Below, piece after piece: positions 60,685 to 64,000 of a stretch of 64,000 nucleotides of DNA (position 1 is the first letter of the stretch; every line of letters starts with the position of its first letter). The position numbers and the translations under genes are program-made. Below the pieces are notes generated by a model that was not told the origin of the DNA, made no database searches, and saw nothing but the letters and a program-made list of their open reading frames with translations. Source of the stretch: Olleya aquimaris (lineage in GTDB: Bacteria > Bacteroidota > Bacteroidia > Flavobacteriales > Flavobacteriaceae). The stretch spans positions 124,748-188,747 of the forward strand of contig NZ_QLLO01000003.1 in assembly GCF_003259525.1 (NCBI RefSeq), given 5' to 3'.

Positions 60685-61236
60685 ATGAATGATAATATAG
60701 AAAAACTATTTAGTGATTTACAAGATCAATTTGATGTGCATGAGCCAAATACTGGGCACCAGCAACGCTTTTTGGAACAGTTAAATCATGCTAAAACCCA
60801 AACCAAAGTTGCCAGTTTAAAAACCAGTTATTGGAAACCACTATTGGCAGTTGCAGCATCTGTAGCTTTATTATTAACCATCACTTTTAATGTAAAGTCG
60901 GATACTATTGAAAAAGATTTAGCAAGTGTATCTCCAGAAATGGCAGAAACACAACACTTTTTTTCAAATACTATTACTTACGAATTAAAAAAACTGAATA
61001 CCGTAAAAAGTCCAGAGACTGAAAAACTGGTTAATGATGCTTTATTACGATTAGAACAATTAGAACAAGAATACCAAACTCTAAAACTAAATTTAACTGA
61101 AAGTGGAAAAGACCAACGTGTTATTTACGCAATGATTACCAATTTTCAGAACAGAATAGATGTATTACAAAGCACACTTTTACAAATAGAAGAGTTAAAA
61201 ACCTTAAAACAAAACAATTATGAAACTACTTTATAA
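60685..61236 (+). CDS. Putative anti-sigma factor, single-pass membrane protein
   Basis: A 183-aa protein: a short cytosolic N-terminus (1-47) with a helical region (IEKLFSDLQDQFDVHEPN), one transmembrane helix (about 49-67, WKPLLAVAASVALLLTITF), then a periplasmic coiled coil (about 95-180; LLRLEQLEQEYQTLKLNLTE). Position immediately after a sigma gene and topology fit an anti-sigma factor, though no zinc-binding HxxxC motif is present. The coiled coil could sense partner proteins in the periplasm. Its end overlaps the start of the next gene by 17 bp, so the three genes are translationally coupled. Confidence 0.75.
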   Translation: MNDNIEKLFSDLQDQFDVHEPNTGHQQRFLEQLNHAKTQTKVASLKTSYWKPLLAVAASVALLLTITFNVKSDTIEKDLASVSPEMAETQHFFSNTITYELKKLNTVKSPETEKLVNDALLRLEQLEQEYQTLKLNLTESGKDQRVIYAMITNFQNRIDVLQSTLLQIEELKTLKQNNYETTL

Positions 61237-62302
61237 ACTAACCCTTTGCCTAATACTTCCAGTATTTGCTTTTTCTAATAATGGCAATTGGGATGGCAAA
61301 CACACCAAAAAGAAAGTAATTAAAAAAGAGTATACTGTCAATAAAGATGCGACATTAAAAATTTCTAATAAATATGGAAATTTAGATGTGGTTACTTGGA
61401 CAGGAAACACTATTAGTATTGAAGTTACTATCACTACCAATGGTAACGACGAAGATGAAGTTGTAAAAAAATTAAATGAAATAGATGTTGAATTTTCTGC
61501 TACAAGCAGTTTTGTATCTGCAGAGACCATAATTGGTAAAAAGAAAAAGAATTCTTGGTGGAATTGGTCTAATAACGATAATGTAAATATGAAAATAAAT
61601 TACATTGTTAAAATGCCAATTACCAATAATGTTAACTTTAGCAATGACTATGGTAACATCACACTTGGTACTTTAGAAGGACGTGCAGAGATTAATTGTG
61701 ACTACGGTAAAATTACCACCAAAGAATTATTAGGAGATAATAACAGTCTTAATTTTGACTATTCTAATAATTGTTATTTTGAATATATCAAAAACGGAAA
61801 AATAAACGCTGACTATAGCGGTTTTACAGTTGCAAAAGCTAAAACATTAGGTATTGTTGCAGATTACACTAAATCCCTTGTAGAAATTGCTGAAAACATT
61901 GAATACAACTGCGACTATGGAAGTCTACGGGTTAATCAATTAAATAATATTAATGGTAATGGCGATTATCTAACTGTAGTGCTTGGAGATGTTTACAAAA
62001 ATGTAAATATTAACGCTGATTATGGTTCTATTAAAATTGGCAAAATGAACAAAAATGCTGGTGATGTTACTATTGAGTCGGATTACGTAGGTATAAAAAT
62101 TGGGATTGACCCAGAATATGCATTTGATTTTGAAATTAATTTAGAATATGGTGGACTAAATGGTGAAGATGATTTTGAAATGGAAACACGCAGAGTGCAA
62201 CATTCAGACAAGTATTATTCTGGTTACCATTTTAAAAATAACTCTGGTAACTTAATTAAAATAAACTCGGAGTACGGAAGCGTTACTTTTGACAAACAAT
62301 AA
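61220..62302 (+). CDS. Secreted beta-solenoid protein with DY(G/S) repeats
   Basis: A 360-aa protein with a signal peptide (about 1-19). The N-terminal part, KKVIKKEYTVNKDATLKISN followed by KYGNLDVVTWTGN, is like DUF4097-type adhesin-like proteins. From about 140 on, an Asp-Tyr motif recurs every 17-21 residues: NDYGNITLG, CDYGKITTK, FDYSNNCYF, ADYSGFTVA, ADYTKSLVE, CDYGSLRVN, GDYLTVVLG, ADYGSIKIG, SDYVGIKIG, then EYGGLNG and EYGSVTFD. The period suits one coil of a beta-helix. The likely location is the periplasm or outer membrane; ligand unknown. It overlaps the anti-sigma-like gene by 17 bp. Confidence 0.85.
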   Translation: MKLLYKLTLCLILPVFAFSNNGNWDGKHTKKKVIKKEYTVNKDATLKISNKYGNLDVVTWTGNTISIEVTITTNGNDEDEVVKKLNEIDVEFSATSSFVSAETIIGKKKKNSWWNWSNNDNVNMKINYIVKMPITNNVNFSNDYGNITLGTLEGRAEINCDYGKITTKELLGDNNSLNFDYSNNCYFEYIKNGKINADYSGFTVAKAKTLGIVADYTKSLVEIAENIEYNCDYGSLRVNQLNNINGNGDYLTVVLGDVYKNVNINADYGSIKIGKMNKNAGDVTIESDYVGIKIGIDPEYAFDFEINLEYGGLNGEDDFEMETRRVQHSDKYYSGYHFKNNSGNLIKINSEYGSVTFDKQ

Positions 62303-62328
62303 GCTATTAATCATTAAATACAATCATC

Positions 62329-63063
62329 ATGAATTTTTCATCAAAAACTCAAACCCTAATTTTAAGTTTACTTGTAATTACTATTACATCATGTAATGCA
62401 CAATGGGGAAAAACTATTAAAGGTAACGGAAATATTACCACAATTACTAGAACTACTTCAGACTATAATGCTATCAAACTAGCAGGTTGGATGGACTTTA
62501 TTTTGGTTAAAGGTACAGAAGGAACTATAACTATTGAAGGCGAAGAAAACTTATTAGACTATATTATTACAGAATCTAAAAATGGTGATTTAGTAATCAA
62601 AACTGAAAATAATATTAACTTAAAACCAAGTGGTAATAAAACCATTAAAATTACGATACCTTTTGAAGACATAGACAAAGTATCGCTTTCTGGTTCTGGA
62701 GATGTAATCTCTAAAGCATTAATAAAATCTAACAATTTTGAAGCTAAAGTATCAGGATCTGGAGATGTTACTCTTGAAGTAGATTCTGATAATGTTGAAG
62801 CATCAGTGACAGGGTCTGGAGACTTAACCTTGACTGGTAACACAACTAATTTACAAGTAAATGTGACAGGTTCTGGAGATTTTCATGGCGAACGTCTACA
62901 AGCTGATAATACTGAAGCAAAAGTCACAGGTTCTGGAGATATTGTTGTGTATGCTAAAAAGAACTTGAAGGCTAGAGTTACAGGATCTGGAGATATTGAA
63001 TATAAAGGAAATCCTGAGAAAGTAGATACTAAAGTCACAGGATCTGGAGATATAAGTAATTAA
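62329..63063 (+). CDS. Head-GIN domain lipoprotein (DUF2807-type) with GSGD repeats
   Basis: A 244-aa protein with a lipobox (TITSCN, Cys22) and a DUF2807 putative auto-transporter adhesin, head-GIN domain. After an N-terminal region (FILVKGTEGTITIEGEENLL) come seven GSGD motifs at near-20-residue spacing: LSGSGD, VSGSGD, then VTGSGD five times. At DNA level the units share a TCTGGAGA core preceded by (A/C)AGG. The head-GIN family forms a right-handed beta-helix. Last gene of the sigma operon, followed by a strong terminator. Related proteins are common in Bacteroidota; the biological role is not firmly known. Confidence 0.9.
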   Translation: MNFSSKTQTLILSLLVITITSCNAQWGKTIKGNGNITTITRTTSDYNAIKLAGWMDFILVKGTEGTITIEGEENLLDYIITESKNGDLVIKTENNINLKPSGNKTIKITIPFEDIDKVSLSGSGDVISKALIKSNNFEAKVSGSGDVTLEVDSDNVEASVTGSGDLTLTGNTTNLQVNVTGSGDFHGERLQADNTEAKVTGSGDIVVYAKKNLKARVTGSGDIEYKGNPEKVDTKVTGSGDISN

Positions 63064-63081
63064 AATAAAATTCTATAAATT

Positions 63082-63114
63082 AAAAAAGTCCCTATTTTGA
63101 ATAGGGACTTTTTT
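63082..63114. terminator. Bidirectional terminator between the head-GIN gene and the MFS gene
   Basis: A perfect stem of 15 bp (63082-63096 with 63100-63114), loop TTG, with T-run to 63114. It closes the sigma operon and the convergent MFS gene. Confidence 0.9.
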
Positions 63115-63133
63115 ATTATGTGTAATATTTAAA

Positions 63134-64000
63134 TTAATTTAATTGTCCATGTTTTGGCACTCTAATTAATAAAATAATTCCCACTAAAAAGAAGATGAAT
63201 AGAAACAAAATGGCATTACGCATACTACCAGTTATTTGGTCTATAGTGGCAAAAATCACCATACCTATAACGATTCCTATTTTTTCTGCAACATCATAAA
63301 AACTAAAGTAAGATGTTGTGTCTTCTGTTTCTGGTAAGAATTTTGAATAGGTCGACCTAGCTAAAGACTGTACACCTCCCATTACAAATCCAACACATCC
63401 TGCTGCTAAATAAAATTGTAATGGAGTTACCATAAAATAAGCATAAAAACAAAGTAACATCCATATAATATTAACTATAATAAGCGTCTTTACATTTCCA
63501 AATTTAGCTGAAGCTTTAGAAGTTAAAACCGCTCCTAAAATAGCTATTAATTGTATGATTAAAATACTTCCTATTAAGCCCATAGTTTTAGCATCCTCTC
63601 CACCCCAAGCAATTTCTTCTTCTCCAAAATATACAGCAACCAACATAATAGTTTGTACTGCCATACTAAATACAAAAAAGGCAACTAAATAGCGTTTTAA
63701 TCTCAAGTTTTGCTTTAGTTGCAACCATACTAGCTTTAATTCTTTTAAACCATTAAACACTATTGCTTTTGTAACCTTATGACCAGAAGACACTCCTTTA
63801 GGTAATATATAAAATGAATATTGACTAAACCCAATCCACCAAATACCTACCATTACAAAAGAATAGCGCATTGCAACTTGTGCAGCAGTTTCTATGACCT
63901 CTCCATTTTCTGCTATATTATCTTTAATAGCTACTAAATCGGGATACAACACCATAAAAAGATTAATAACTAACAATAAAACACTACCTACATAACCTAA
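63134..64000 (-). CDS. MFS transporter, UMF1-type, C-terminal part (runs off window end)
   Basis: The C-terminal 288 aa of a major facilitator protein. The frame is open to the last base of the window (LGYVGSVLLLVINLFMVLYPD), so the TTG at 63976 is only an internal codon, not a start. At least eight transmembrane helices can be seen, with the loop GGVQSLARSTYSKFLPETEDTTSYFSFYDVAEK (a conserved UMF1 segment). UMF1 members are related to fungal Atg22 vacuolar permeases; the bacterial substrate is not known. Convergent with the head-GIN gene, sharing a terminator. Confidence 0.87.
   Translation of the reverse strand, partial: LGYVGSVLLLVINLFMVLYPDLVAIKDNIAENGEVIETAAQVAMRYSFVMVGIWWIGFSQYSFYILPKGVSSGHKVTKAIVFNGLKELKLVWLQLKQNLRLKRYLVAFFVFSMAVQTIMLVAVYFGEEEIAWGGEDAKTMGLIGSILIIQLIAILGAVLTSKASAKFGNVKTLIIVNIIWMLLCFYAYFMVTPLQFYLAAGCVGFVMGGVQSLARSTYSKFLPETEDTTSYFSFYDVAEKIGIVIGMVIFATIDQITGSMRNAILFLFIFFLVGIILLIRVPKHGQLN

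Noticed and set aside
62690-63060. Direct DNA repeats suggestive of a CRISPR or minisatellite
   Set aside because: They encode the GSGD beta-helix repeats of a head-GIN protein in a single open frame.
63134-63976. A complete MFS gene starting at 63976
   Set aside because: The frame stays open to the window end with typical UMF1 sequence (LGYVGSVLLL), so TTG 63976 is internal and the gene is partial.

Overview
The window looks like a chromosome segment of a marine-type member of the Flavobacteriaceae (Bacteroidota). The DNA is AT-rich. Genes lack Shine-Dalgarno leaders. Several upstream regions carry the Bacteroidota -7 element TAnnTTTG. The gene content includes a menaquinone pathway, a type IX secretion (T9SS) protein PorQ, two proteins ending in T9SS-type sorting domains, a head-GIN protein and a CarboxypepD_reg/TonB-type receptor. 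No rRNA, tRNA, CRISPR array, integrase or recognisable transposase gene was found.

Layout. 1-8 kb: edge of a secreted protein, threonine aldolase, prfB with its programmed frameshift, two ArsC-like proteins (the second lacks the catalytic Cys), an outer-membrane receptor and a membrane histidine kinase. 8-14.5 kb: fumC, a Crp/Fnr-type regulator, and hutI and hutG of histidine degradation. 14.5-19.5 kb: the glyoxylate shunt (aceB-aceA), divergent from a RamB-like HTH regulator with a perfect 14-bp palindrome between them. 19.5-25 kb: two uncharacterised membrane proteins and a secreted trypsin-like protease with a T9SS tail.

24.9-31.9 kb is the most unusual part. It is a minus-strand operon of five genes: a coiled-coil protein, a soluble unknown, an AAA+ ATPase, a membrane protein and a soluble unknown. 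None has a function I recognise beyond the ATPase. Between the second and third genes sits a 527-bp cassette. It holds a four-helix-bundle (S23-type) gene killed by one in-frame stop and is bounded by inverted arrays of a 7-bp repeat. A second insertion-like, GC-richer structured repeat lies between the first two genes.

32-41 kb: a lipoprotein metallo-hydrolase, the ABC-F factor EttA, a flavin reductase-MarR-pirin operon, a T9SS-exported agmatine deiminase-like enzyme, and an acyl-CoA carboxylase carboxyltransferase subunit. 41-53 kb: a dispersed menaquinone locus on the minus strand (menE, CPBP protease, menC; menA, menB; menD, menF, hotdog thioesterase), interrupted by an SDR gene, two tandem paralogs of unknown function, a CvfB-like S1 protein and a DUF2853 protein. 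menE carries a palindromic repeat within its reading frame. 53-64 kb: a GNAT enzyme, a membrane-anchored protein with kinase-like motifs, porQ, two LysM proteins, lon, an ECF sigma/anti-sigma pair followed by two repeat-rich envelope proteins, and an MFS transporter cut by the window end.

Most functional names rest on family motifs read by eye. Terminators are called from perfect or near-perfect hairpins with T-runs. Promoters are called only from matches to the Bacteroidota consensus.
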